Shown here piece after piece: positions 31,190 to 42,319 of a stretch of 64,000 nt of DNA. Each line of letters starts with the position of its first letter. The first letter of the stretch is position 1. Made by a program: the position numbers and the translations under genes. The notes under the pieces were generated by a model, which had not been told where the DNA came from, ran no database searches, and was given only the letters and a program-made list of their open reading frames with translations. This DNA comes from Imbricaverruca yamaguchii (Eukaryota; Arthropoda; Thecostraca; Neoverrucidae): the NCBI GenBank assembly GCA_034440575.1, contig JAOTOL010001620.1:2060501-2124500 (forward strand). The letters are read 5' to 3'.

Positions 31190-31855
31190 ACATCACTGTG
31201 GCACTCTGTCTGCGAGATATACCCTGCGACTATTCCGAAATGCTAAGCAATGCTTGCTAAACCAGGTACGGAATGTATGTTGTGCTAGGATGGAGCTTAA
31301 GTCCTGTACTGCTTGTTTCCGTGGTCGTGGCTCGTTTATTCGTAAAATCCCTGGTGCCCAGGCACTCAATCTTCGTGTTTGGGGCCTCGAATCGCCAGGG
31401 ATAGATACTCTTTAGTTGCGTTGGAAATATCAATCTGAATGAAAATGGCATGATTGACAACTAAAAAAGTACATGCCTGTAATTTTGAAAGGAAATTGGG
31501 ATGAAGTAATAAATGTGTAATGGTACTGCTCCATTTGATTTTGTGGTTAAAGCCAGAGACGGAGTTATTGAGGTGGAGGTACAGGGGGAAAAAATAAGGT
31601 GGTCGCCGACCACACTTCCTCGGTGGTCTCCCTACATGGGGTATTGAACGTTGGAGATATTGATTTTGGGACTCCGGACATCGGTTATATTTTGGTTAAT
31701 CCTCGGCAAATAAAACGGTACATAGCATAGCATTCCCTCGCTTCCTTCGTATATTCTAGATAGTCGACTATTTACTTACATTCTATTTACCTGCAGGGCT
31801 CCTACGGATAAGGTGCATGTTCCTAATAATTATACCTATGCAAATGTATCCGTTT
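31190..31855. other. 3' flank of the hAT transposase gene
   Basis: AT-rich DNA after the stop codon. AATAAA occurs at about 31508 and 31709 and could serve as polyadenylation signals. No other gene seen. Confidence 0.4.
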
Positions 31856-31859
31856 TTGC

Positions 31860-32142
31860 ATAGGCGCAGGAACCGGTGGGGCCACTGGGGTCATGGCCCC
31901 ACCACTTTTCATTCTAAATAATTCCTAAATTTGCCAAATAAATTAATATTTGGAAGTTTTATATCTGGAGAGGAAGACCAAAGCACAAGGAGCTCAAATC
32001 CGTTGTGAAATTTTATCAAGAGGGTCTGGATTTTTGATAATATGGGGCCAAAATTTTCTTGGCCCCACCACTTTTCCGCGAACATGCGTTTTTGCCACAT
32101 GAGGCTGGCCCCACCACTTTTCAAAACGTTCCTACGCCCATG
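31860..32142. mobile_element. CATAGGCGCAGG-ended unit, possible MITE
   Basis: Starts CATAGGCGCAGGAACCGGTG and ends GTTCCTACGCCCATG, with GGCCCCACCACTTTT repeated four times near the two ends. The interior matches 24896-25146 in inverted orientation. The left border has CGTTTTTG and the right TTATCAAG, so it lacks its own target duplication. This is why the right end may instead belong to the 8.85-kb unit starting at 23290. Confidence 0.65.
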
Positions 32143-32329
32143 TTATCAAGGTTGTACCTGTCACAAGTACTGCGATGCATACACGAGGATTAAGTCACCC
32201 GCCCGTGGTGTTTGTTTTTCGACTCGGTGTTCCCAACACGTTCGTCCAGAGTATGAACATGTTTATATTCGTATTAAATTGAATGTTCACTGACAATCCA
32301 AGACACGGTGGATTTCTTTAGAAATTGTT

Positions 32330-33870
32330 AGACCGGTAATGCTCGATGTGCCGATCATCATGCACATACAAGCTAAGAGGAGCATTACTAATTAACTAGT
32401 TTTTCCTATGTCCAAGGTCAAGAGTCACTGCGGTCGGACTACTCAAATATCCGGGGAAAAAATACTACACTCGTAGCCGTTGATGGGCTGATGATCATCA
32501 TGTGCAGAAAAACTAGGAGGGGTCTTCACAAACAGCTGAGTTATTTCAGGCTGGAGGTCAAGGTAACCAAGGTCGGACTACTCAAGAGGGGTGTCATGGA
32601 GAGCTCAGTTATTTAAATCAGAACTTCTCCCGGTGTGCATATGCACCAATAAAAACACAGTATCAATCTGCTCGTCGTCGATTGATATTCGGCTCATGCG
32701 CTTGCGTCTTTCTTAAAACCAGCACGCCGGTAAAGCGTGATGCCCAAATTATTATGAGCACCATAAAAGAGCCGTGCGACACAACGTAGCAATTTGGGGT
32801 CAAAGGTCAAAGGTCAACGAGGTCAGAGTATGTGAATACCGTCTACAATTTCCACACATAAAGTCATCAAAGGACGGACATGCAGATACAAACTCGGGGG
32901 CGTTAACAAAAAGTTGGGTTATTCAAGGTCGAAAGTCAAAGGTCACTGAGATCGGACCGCTCAGATTTGCACAAGGTTTCCACAACGATAGTTCGTGAAT
33001 GGCTAATCATCATGAGAATAAAATTTAAAATTGGCTTTCATGAACAGGTGAGTTATTCGAGGTCAAAGGTCAATGGTTAGCAAGGTCGGACTACCCAGGT
33101 TTCCTGTAAAAATTAAACACAGGTAGTTTTCGATATGCTTATCATGATGCACATACAGGTTAAATGGCATCAATTAACAACGTGGTTGTTCAAGTTCAAA
33201 CGTCAAGAGTCACCAATTTCGGACTACTCGGATTTTCTATAAAATTGGCACACGGGTAGTCTCCGATGGACTAATCGTCTTGCGTATCGGGGAGTGGGGG
33301 GGGGGAGTGGAAACAGGATATTGAAGATTAAAGGTCAAGGGTCACTGAGGTCGGATTACTCAGATTTAGATATAAACAAATCCTGCACTTGCAGTTCCTG
33401 ACGAGCTATCGTCACGGGTGTAAAAGGTAAAAGGTACATTCATAAACAGTTCTGTTGTTTCACGTCAAAGGTAAGGTGTCCTCGATGTGCTGATCATCGT
33501 ACGCATTAAAGTCAAGAGGGGTGAATATAGATAGCTGGGGTATTCCAGGTCAAATGTCAAGAGTCGCCAAGGTCGGACCATTCAGATTTGCACGAAAATA
33601 GCATACAGGTAGCATAATGAGGTATTGATCATCATGAACATCAGAGGTCACAAGCACGCAGAAGTGTGTGCAGATTGATATCAGTTTTTTTGTGCTTGTG
33701 TGAAATAACTGCATATGCACACCGATAGATGTCCTGGTTCAAATAACTCAGCTTTTCATGATTGCCCCTCTTAACGTGTATGTTCATGGTCATCATCATG
33801 TCGAGGCCTGTTTGCATTTCAATTTGTGTGCACATTTGAGTCGTCCGACCTCGAATAGTTCCCTTGTGTA
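32330..33870 (+). repeat. ~133-bp satellite with AGGTCA repeats
   Basis: The anchor GGTCGGACTACTC and variants occurs at about 32434, 32573, 32823, 32952, 33086, 33219, 33351 and 33573. Adjacent spacings are 129-139 bp, with two longer gaps (250 and 222) that hold decayed units. Each unit typically reads GAGTTATTCGAGGTCAAAGG then TCAAGGTCACCRAGGTCGGA, so it carries AGGTCAAAGGTCA direct repeats, plus a CCGATGNGCTGATCATCATG part. The last unit (about 33640-33870) is inverted. Non-coding. Confidence 0.85.
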
Positions 33871-33879
33871 TACGGCTAC

Positions 33880-34175
33880 TTTATGGTACTCATGATAATT
33901 GAGGTATGATGTTTACCGGTTGGGTGATTTGCAGGATGATGCACTCGCGGAAATCTAATGTGAATCTAACTGGAAATGTAACTTGATATTAGGTTCTATC
34001 ACTTCATATCCACATCGACAGAAGTTCTCGGACCAAAATAACTCCGCTTTTTATGAACGGTCCTGCCACCGTTTCTGCTTTTCATAAACGGACTCAGCTG
34101 TGCATGAAGGGAACGTTGTGAGTAATGCTAAGGCTTCATAGCTAAACTGTCTTGATAACTCGAAAGGCTTTTGAT
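33880..34175. other. No recognisable gene
   Basis: AT-rich DNA between two repeat arrays. Nothing supported. Confidence 0.35.
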
Positions 34176-34179
34176 AACT

Positions 34180-34510
34180 GAGGAAGGCCCCTGAGCTAGA
34201 ACGGGCCTAAATGAGATGCTCCTGAGGATTGGGAGGAACGCTGAGGGATGAACTGAGCTGCCTAAGAGCTAAGGAAAGTAGTTAAGGAGAGTTCGGAAAG
34301 CTGGCGATGCTTTCTAGAAATTGTGAGGCTTGTCTCGAAGCTGCAGGATCGGCCTGAAAGCCTAGCCAGGTTTGCCGAGGACTGGACATGACCCTTGCAA
34401 TATGGAGAGGCTCGTGACTGATGAACGGGCCCCTGAGAGCCGGAGAGGACCGGACTTGGATGTTGCTGAACTTTGGGATGAGCACCTGAGGGACCGGGCC
34501 CCCTGAGAGC
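34180..34510. repeat. Degenerate ~20-bp CTGAGRG-type minisatellite
   Basis: Imperfect units of about 20 bp such as CTGAGGGATGAACTGAGCTG, CCTAAGAGCTAAGGAAAG and CTGAGAGCCGGAGAGGACCGG. They resemble the array at 3850-4500 but are AT-richer. Confidence 0.45.
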
Positions 34511-35074
34511 TAAGAGAGTTTTTGCGAACCGACCATACGTGCGAGGAATACTGGGGATTGTTTTTTAGGCGTAACGGACAATAAAGGTGAATTGCGCCGC
34601 CTATAAAGTGAGTACGTTACGTGTCTGTCTATAAAAGCGAGTGTTTGCAATAAAGGTTTAAACAGGCGGACATTTACGTTCATGGATATTTACGTTATAG
34701 TTTGTGTGGTGTTTTAGGTGCTGAAGGCGGGGCTGCGTTGGGGACATCTCCATGTCTAAATGGTTTTAATTTTGCTTTACTCCTGTACAAAATAATTTGT
34801 AGTTTGGTAGGGTGGGGGTGTTTTGAGAGTGGAGAGAAGTTGATTTTTCCGGGGCGAGAAGTTTGACTTTGCTTTAGCCTATTTTTATCGAAGAGCACTG
34901 AGGGATCTTTACAGTGCGAACAAGGAGGAAATTGTCCACACCGCCTATCACGGCAGCCGCCGCGTATTAGACATAAAGACATGAAGACATAAAAGACTAG
35001 TGCAACTATGAGCCACAAGGGCCCTTCTTGGTTGCACTCTGTATACTGAACCAGTTGCCCACCAAATCTGTCGA

Positions 35075-36985
35075 TCAGCCCTCCCTGTAGTACTGAAAAG
35101 CAAGCCCTCTATTCTTATAATGATTGTCTATGCTGTTTTTAAAGATGTTCAATGTGCTGCTACTGACAATGTTTTCTGGCAGCTGGTTCCAGTGTTCTAC
35201 TACCCTGTTGGTGAAGAAAGTTTGCCTTAACCTTGTTCTGCTGTGGTTAACTTTAATTTTGAATTTATGACCCCTAATTGCATCATTTCTGTTCAATTCA
35301 AACATTTCCCCAAGGTATCCCCTGTCCAGACCATGGACAAATGTAAAGACCTCGATGAGATCTCCTCTCAGCCTTCTATATCTAAGTGAAAACATATTTC
35401 AGTTCTTCAATCTTTCCTCATATGCCAGGTTGCTTATGCCATTAACCATTTTTGTAGCCCTCTTTTGTACTCTCTCTGAAAGCCAACAATCTTTTTCATA
35501 GCTAGGAGACCAAGCTTGGATGCAGTATTCCAAATGTGGCCTGACGTATGCACAGTAAAGCTTCCTGATCACTTCCTCACTTCTGTATGATACATTCCTA
35601 TTTATTGCCCCGAGCATTCTCAGTGCCTTCTTCTTGGCTTCTTTGGTCTGTTCTGATGCCCCCAGTTTTGTGTTTAGAATAACACCTAAATCCTTCTCCT
35701 GTTGAGTCACTGATAGCACTTGGCCACCCATCAAGTATGGAGCCTTCATATGCTGTTTACCTACATGCATGATTTTGCACTTATCAAAATTAAATTTCAT
35801 TTGCCATTCTTCAGACAACTTCACAAGTTCGTCTAAGTCTTTTTGCAGCGAGATATGCTCATCTTGACCTGTTATTGCCCTAAAGACCTTCAAATCATCC
35901 GCAAATTTCAGAACTTTACTGCTTAGGCCACTTTCAATGTTATTTACAAATATAATGAACAGTAGTGGCCCCAGTACTGACCCCTGGGGGACTCCACTAA
36001 GAACATTTTGCCATGATGACTTTGTACCATTTAGCATCACTCTTTGCTCTCTATCTGAAAGCCACAACTCTATCCATTTTAAGATGCTACCTGCAATACC
36101 ATGGGACTGAAGCTGTATCATTAACCGTTTATGGGGTACTTTGTCAAAGGCCTTACTAAAGTCAAGATATGCTACATCAACCTGATTTCCCCGATCAAAT
36201 TGTTTTGTGGCGAAGTTCAAAAAGTCCAAGAGGTTTGTGAGACACGATCGTCCTTTTCTAAACCCATGTTCAGTATCTTGAATCAATCTGCTACCTTCCA
36301 GATAACTAACTATTATATCCTTGATAATTGATTCAAGTACCTTGCAGACTAGGGATGTGAGACTTTCGGGCCTATAGTTTTCAACTTTCCCTCTTTCTCC
36401 TTTCTTGAAAATAGGAACTACATTTGCCCTTTTCCAATAGGTTGGAATTTCATTTTGTGAAACTGATCTACAAAATATTATACTAAGTGGAAATGCCAGT
36501 TCCTTTTCAGTTTCCCGCAACACCCTAGCATAAATATCATCAGGTCCTGCTGCCTTGTTTGACTTTATTTTCCTGATATGATTGTAAATAACATCACTAT
36601 CAATGAAATCAACATCATTTGTCAGATCCCATGTCACTGAACTATGGTGTACGGTCGGCAGATTGGTCATATCTTCCAATGTAAACACTGATTTAAACTG
36701 CTTGCTCAGCTCCTCAACCATCTCACTATCCTCACCCAATGTAGTCCCGTTTACTTCCAGTGGACCAATTGTGCTAGAAACTTTACTCAGCTTGTAGAAA
36801 CTAAAGAACTTTTTACTGTCCCCATTACAGTTTCTAGCTAAATCCAGTTCTTTTGCTCGCTTTGCTGCTCTGGTTTTTTGCTTCACAGTGTCTCTAGCAT
36901 TTCGATACGCCTTTAGATTAACGATATTTGAGGCTTCTTTAAAGACTCTAAATGCAGTTTTCTTAGCCTTAATTGCTTTTATCAA
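35075..36985 (-). pseudogene. CR1-like reverse transcriptase region
   Basis: The frame carries the RT motifs in order: NKAAGPDDI, YWKRANVVPIFKKGE, NYRPESLTSLVCKVLE, motif A AYLDFSKAFDKVPH, motif B GVPQGSVLGPLLF and motif C FADD (GATGAT at 35894-35899). Downstream are EKDLGVILNTKLG, LEYCIQAWSPSYEKD, and after an in-frame TGA at 35399 the tail FSLRYRRLRGDLIEV and WNQLPENIV. Residues up to the stop number 528 from the first ATG, but the protein truly continues upstream into the endonuclease frame. The enzyme would copy element RNA by target-primed reverse transcription. The stop and the upstream frameshift inactivate this copy. Confidence 0.9.
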
Positions 36986-37011
36986 GTCTGGTGTAAGCCA
37001 TGCTGGCTTTC

Positions 37012-38096
37012 CTACCCTTCTTTTGCGTCTTTGCTTTTGGGGACATGTCTAATCTGAATTTCCTTCAAGTAAGATTTGAACTTTTCCCACATTTCACAGG
37101 CATTTAAATTGGAGAATTCTTCTTCCCATCTGATGGCACTTAAAGCCGCTCTCATGGAGTCAAAGTCTGCTCTGTTGAAATTTGGAATCTTTACCAAATT
37201 ATCCTTGATAATTTCCCCTACATGTGCCTTGAATCTAACTATGTTATGATCACTTCTTCCCAGAGTTTCGCCTACAGTCAAGTCTTGAACCAAGTCACTT
37301 AAATCCGAGAATACAAGGTCCAAGAATGAACCATGCCTGGTAGGTTCCGATACAAACTGGTGTAAGAACAGGTCCTCTTCAAGGCATTTCCTAAACATTT
37401 TGCATGATGGGGAGCCAACACCAGCATTTTCATAACATTTTTTCAGCATTTTCAGCATTTTCATAAGATTAAAGTCACCAAGAATAAGGCACTTCCTCTT
37501 AAAGTTTTTTTTTCTGATTTCCTCACAAATCACCTTGTCAAGCTCCAGTTGCTGAGAATGTGGCAGGGTTCCTGATCGGTAGAAAGCTCCTATCCTAAGC
37601 TGTTGCCTTTTCCCACAGTGACATCAAGCCAAATTGACTCCACAGACACATTTTGATCCCCACTTGCTACTTTTTGAGAACTGAATAAGCTATTCATATA
37701 GAGCATTACACCACCCCCTTCCATTGCTGGACCCCTATTGCATGAAAACATATTGTATCCCTGGATCTCATAGTCCTGTAAGTTATGTCCAAAATACCCT
37801 TCACTGACCCATGTCTCCGTAATGCAAACAAAATCTGGTTCCTCCTCAGCAACATAACACTTGAACTCATCAAATTTGGAACGGATACTCTGAGCATTAA
37901 ACATCATACACTTAACAAATGCTCCATAACCACTTTTGGCTTTTTCATACTGAGGAGTTCTTTTATCATTAGATGGACTATCACTCTGTCCCCTTGAACT
38001 GCTGCTGTCCCTAGTTGCAGACTTTGAGGTTCTATTGCCCTGGCGGACACTATTCTTATATTTTTGAGTTGGCAATGCAATTTCATCCCTCCCCAC
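37012..38096 (-). pseudogene. CR1-like endonuclease region (APE type)
   Basis: Two overlapping frames encode an apurinic-like endonuclease. First (38096-37590): FNAQSIRSKFDEFK and the catalytic ITETW. Then, after a one-base shift near 37600, (37588-37012): RIGAFYRSGTLP, GDFNL, FLDLVFSDL and SDHN, which hold the remaining catalytic Asp/Asn/His residues. Another one-base shift near 37010 leads into the reverse transcriptase (KPAWLTPDLIKAIKAKK). This domain nicks target DNA in active elements. All key residues are present, and only the frame is broken. Confidence 0.85.
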
Positions 38097-38104
38097 CCCA
38101 TTTC

Positions 38105-38323
38105 CTAGTTTCCCTGAAGGACATGCTCGTACACTTTGCCTAACACATGGACCCCCTTCTCAGAGAAGTGCAGGCCATCCCTCTGATAGAGGTCCCACGA
38201 TGCATAAAACCTGCTCCACTCGTCTACAAATGTAAAACCTAGCTCATGGCAGAGCTTTCCTACCCCGGCGTTAGCTGCCAGTGCCCTAGAGCTCCACTCG
38301 GGGGAGGCTCTAGCCCTAGGCAA
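38105..38323 (-). pseudogene. CR1 ORF1 C-terminus, SGNH esterase-like
   Basis: The 72-residue tail LPRARASPEWSSRALAANAG, then GFTFVDEWSRFYASWDLYQR and DGLHFSEKGVHVLGKVY. The D-G-L-H-F/L-S pair near the end matches the Asp-His block V of SGNH/GDSL hydrolases that CR1 elements carry in ORF1. The N-terminal part, including the catalytic serine block, is missing because the insertion is 5'-truncated. The stop lies 8 bp upstream of the first endonuclease-frame ATG. Confidence 0.65.
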
Positions 38324-38344
38324 AATTATTAGTTGTTAGTAGCT

Positions 38345-40895
38345 GGTCAGTCTAAACATGCCATGTAGGGTTGTCACTTGAGTTAGTACGGTGCTCTGCA
38401 ATTCTGCTCTTCTACGTCCTCTGTACTTCTGGGTAGCCGTTTACGTCACGAGTTGTAAGACAAATCGGCTCATCTACGTCTGATGGCTCCTCTGGGTAGT
38501 CGCTTTGCGTTATGCTAATTTTCATTTTAGTTTTGATGTTTTCCTAAAGCAAGTCAGCTCATCTACTTCCCACGGCACCGCAAGGTAGTCATTTATTTCT
38601 AATTGGGAAGGAAGTCGGATCATGTACATCCGACGCCATGCGGGGATGGCTATTCACGTGTTTCTTCCGAGTGTTTCGCGGTAATGCATTGCAAGTTGAT
38701 ATGAGTGTTGGTGGTGTGGTACCTATAGTGCTCCTGAATGGGGAATGGTGGGATACCGAAAATAATAAATCCAGAGGAATGTTGTGAATACTGAGGGCCA
38801 GCACCAGAGATAAGATATCCTTGACGGCGATAAATGTTTCCGAAGACCGGCATGGTCAAGCACTGCCACCTCAGCGGCGGCAGCCGTCCCAGTGGCCACG
38901 GCGCCCCAACGGCCACAGCCGTCCTGTCGGTGATGACCGCTAAAGCGACCACAGCTATCCAAGTGACGTGACCACAGCTGCTCCAGCAGCTACGGTCGCT
39001 TCAGTGATGACAAACAATGCAGCCCAGCGATAGCTGTGATGACAGCCGCTTCAGAGGTGCCAGTCGCTTCGCCTTGCATCGGGATGACACTGATGAGGAA
39101 AACAGAAAGAAAGAAAGAACGAATTGGCCGGATACTGTGTGTTGGGTGTAGCTGATCAGACCTGTTGCTACTCCTTCCATTGTCCCCAAAGCATGTACTC
39201 ATTTCATCAACTGATGTTCACACATCATTTTTTGATGATATGGAAGTGTTGAAAAGCCGCAACAATGTGTGCTTCATCCTTATGAATACCCACCCTTTTA
39301 AGCTATGTCTGAACACAGCGGATAAAGCAATTGTATCCACTGAGATGAGTAATCGTTCGTTTACCCAAGCTAATGATATGCATGCCTTCATTAGAGATGT
39401 GTTAGTGGCACTTCATTTTTCCGTAATAGGTTATCTTTCGTCGGTTGTCGGAAGCTGAACGGTCCGTTGATGCAAAAATAAAGGAGACGTTCGAAAACAT
39501 AGTCACCGAAATCCGAAAAGTTTCCGAAAAGTGTGTGCATGGGAGGAGGGGATAATTACGTAAGGGGTCCTCTTCAGATTTTCGGCCGTTGCATCAAATC
39601 CTGGCTACGCCAATGGTTATAGGTGTAGATTCTTCCATGTTGCTGGGCGCCGCGTCGAATGCCAACAGATGCGATTGCATAAGTGTTGCTACCGTCGTTT
39701 GCATTTAGTGGTATTTATGTTCGAGCGCAAACGTGAATAACTGCCAGAAGCTATGTTTGGTTTCTAATTTAGCACATTGCATCACCTCGTACTTTAGCAC
39801 CTACAGGTGGCAAGTCACAAACTCGGAACCTTCGTAATTTACTGATCATGTCTTCCTGTGGTTCCACTCCGGTAATTGTATCTATTCCCATTTTCGAGAT
39901 TATCCTTGTGCAGTGCTTGCACATTTTGCCACATGTGCTTATTCTCTGATAATGTGTTACCAATGAGGCAAAGGCCACCTTTTTATTTTATTACGTGCCA
40001 CAAACTGCATTTACATCCCGCTGACCTGAAACTCGGCATGGCGAATACCACGTCACGTACCTTTCCGGGAGGCCCTACCGCGTGAAAATCGGCCCACCGG
40101 TTGAATCTTGCGCCATGACAAGAGCAATGCGGGCAGAGACGAGCAAACCCACGATCAGCAGATGGCATGGTTCATGTCATAGGTTCGATTCAACTTTTGT
40201 CAAAAGAGCTACACATTAATCTCGTAGTGCAACGTGGCGTGGCAGCATGCTTTTTAAAATATGCTTTTAAAATATCGATTTGGTTGTGTTGATCTGTGGG
40301 GAGTATGATGACTTCATGCACTTGATACCGGCCGCAATCACTGGTCTCTAGACCATCTACTGCAGCCGGATTCAAGTGATTAAATTATAATCTGACAGGT
40401 ACCTTTTCATCTAAAATCTTCCGTTATGATCCGGCAGGTGGTACTTACATTTATATTTTTCTCACACCTCATCCAAGATAATCAGAAATAACAAAAATCT
40501 TACATCGCATGCTTTTTTCTAAGGAACGTTTAACAGCTACAATTATCACAAGCCGAGATTAGTAGCGGTATGTCATGAACAAATCGAAACTATATGACAC
40601 AAATATAACTTTTACAACTTGAAGCCCTTTAACATTGCCACGGAGGGCACAGGGAGCAGTCCCATCCCCCACATGTTGCTTAACTCCGGGGACTTTCTTT
40701 TCTTTCAGGTAACAATTTGAAGAAATTGGGCAAAACAAGCTTAATGCCCCGCCTTTCGAAGGCCTGGCCACACCTCTGCCCAACAGCAACACAAGAAGAT
40801 TAACATCCTCGAGAAATGTGATCAATTGCTGCTGACTCGATTGACTTACGTCACGCCGAGTCGGCGCTCCGCTACCCAGGTTCCGGCGTGTCGCA
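38345..40895. other. No recognisable gene
   Basis: Mixed sequence. 38400-38640 has a loose 65-90-bp repetition (CGTCTGATGGCTCCTCTGGG followed by TAGTCG, and variants). 38840-39060 has a degenerate GCCACAGC/GCTTCAG repeat. A CTGGCTACGCCAATGG sequence near 39597 looks like a lone transposon end. No exon supported. Confidence 0.4.
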
Positions 40896-40899
40896 CGCG

Positions 40900-41420
40900 C
40901 TAAATCAAAGCGCCGCCAATCGTGTCGCCGAGCGGTGATCGTGTGGCGGGCCGGTCAGCTGGGCCGGCTCAGTGGTCGACCGACCTTGCCGACCGCCGCC
41001 GCGGCGCCGTACGGCCGCGTACGAGCCACGAGTAGTGTAGCGCGGCGCGGCGTGGCTGGCGCACGCGGCCGCTGCCCAGGCGACGTGTGTCGGAGATCTT
41101 GTGTCAGAGCGCGGCGCGGCGTGGCTGGCGCGCGCGGCCGACGTCCGACGGTGCTGGTGGCTGCGCTGGGAGCGGCGACGTCCGACGGTCCGGAGGTGGC
41201 GGCGTCGTGCCGCAGCTGTTTCGCCGGACAGGCGGCTGGACGGCGGCGCGGGCACGAGCCAGGCAGTCGCCGCGCACCGGCTCCCGTGCGCCACGCTTCG
41301 TGCGTGAAGAATTCGGCTGTGCTTCGGCTGTGCATTGCACGTGACGCCGCCCCGGGCACGTGTCGAGTGCGTGAGTTCGCCGGGGGATTGTTGGTGGTGA
41401 GTTTGGCCGGCCCACCGCCG
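40900..41420. other. CpG island, no gene assigned
   Basis: Very CpG-dense DNA with partly duplicated GCGGCGCGGCGTGGCTGGCG blocks (about 41039 and 41112) and GCGGCGACGTCCGACGGT-type repeats. It contains GCACGTGACG near 41338. Open frames on both strands follow from composition. It could be the promoter of an unseen gene. Confidence 0.4.
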
Positions 41421-41423
41421 GTG

Positions 41424-41605
41424 TTTGTTTGTTCATTGGGGTGGTTCACGACGCACTTTATGCACATTCACCGCTAATGGTGCCACCCGCACTATTTCGC
41501 CGGTGGGCCGCGGGATTGGGAAATGTCCCGAGCGGCACTAGTGCCGAACCCGGGACCTTTGGTACCCAGAGCCAGACACCTTAACCACTCGGCCATCCCC
41601 GCCCA
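41424..41605 (-). mobile_element. tRNA-derived SINE, family A
   Basis: Minus-strand copy. GGGCGGGGATGGCCGAGTGG head, GGGTTCGGCACTAG B-box region, and GCATAAAGTGCGTCGTGAAC near the tail, ending with an AATGAACAAACAAACA repeat. Confidence 0.9.
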
Positions 41606-42139
41606 CTGTCCCCGGTGTGGTGGAGACGGCTGTTTCGTGGTGGTGTGAGTTAGGTCGGTGCTTGTATGTAGGTTGGGGCTGGGTTACGACTTGTGTATCT
41701 TGCAGTGTAGGTGTGTTTGTGCATGGGCGTGCATAGCCGTGAGTACAGGATAAGAGACGAGTGGGAGCTGATTGGAAGATGCAGTATTAGACGAACAGAG
41801 ATGAGCAAAGATGAGACGAGTTTTCCGGAGCTGAGCTGAAAAGACGCGATTTGTCTGCCTTTTAAAAATAATCGTTCCTTCCTTTATTCGTTTCATCGTT
41901 CGATGTTTCAGCAGAGCCTTCCCTTTCCTTTCCTCCTTTCACGTTCCATTCTCAATATACTTCATGGATGAGACGAAGAGTTCAAGGAAACTAGAGGAAA
42001 TACTGGTGTAGTGTTGGGAAATAATCGCTGAGAAGAGTGGTGTTATTTAGTGGAGTGTTGTTCGCTTTACGGTAACTTGTGATGATATCTGGCGTTAGTG
42101 TACGCGGTGCAGTACATGCGAGTTTGTCTCGGTTTTTTT

Positions 42140-42315
42140 TTGGTGGGGGGTTCACGACGCACTTTATGCACATTCACGGCTAACGGCGCCGCCCACACTG
42201 TTTGGCCGGTGGGCCGCGGGAGGACTGGGAAATGTCACAAGCGGTGCGAGTGCCCAACCCGAGACCTTTGGTGCCCATAGCCCGACACCTTAACCACTCG
42301 GCCATCCCCGCCCCC
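42140..42315 (-). mobile_element. tRNA-derived SINE, family A
   Basis: Minus-strand copy with the GGGCGGGGATGGCCGAGTGG head, GGGTTGGGCACTCG B-box region, and an A-rich tail (read as a T run at 42132-42140). It is in the same orientation as the copy 530 bp to its left. Confidence 0.9.
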
Positions 42316-42319
42316 AGTG

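Larger units (their letters stand above)
23290..32142 (+). mobile_element. Candidate 8.85-kb hAT element with nested insertions
   Basis: The left end CATAGGCGTAGGAAC (23290) and the right end GTTCCTACGCCCATG (ending 32142) are inverted repeats with one mismatch. Both are followed inward by GTGGGGCC-type subterminal motifs. They are flanked by a perfect 8-bp direct repeat, TTATCAAG (23282-23289 and 32143-32150), the duplication length hAT transposases make. A plus-strand hAT transposase gene lies inside. An alternative is that 31860-32142 is a separate small element of the same family, since it has its own left-like end at 31860. However, that smaller unit has no target duplication of its own. 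Much of the interior is later insertions. Confidence 0.55.
34965..38340 (-). mobile_element. CR1-like non-LTR retrotransposon, inactive
   Basis: A minus-strand element running, in coding order, from an esterase-like ORF1 tail through endonuclease and reverse transcriptase to a 3' UTR. It ends in the short repeat CTTTTATGTCTTCATGTCTT (about 34975-35000), a tail of the kind seen in CR1/L2 elements in place of poly(A). It is 5'-truncated inside ORF1 near 38340. Three frameshifts or stops (near 37600, 37010 and 35399) make it non-functional, yet most of the protein is readable, so it is much younger than the remnants at 2.1-3.6 kb. Confidence 0.85.
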
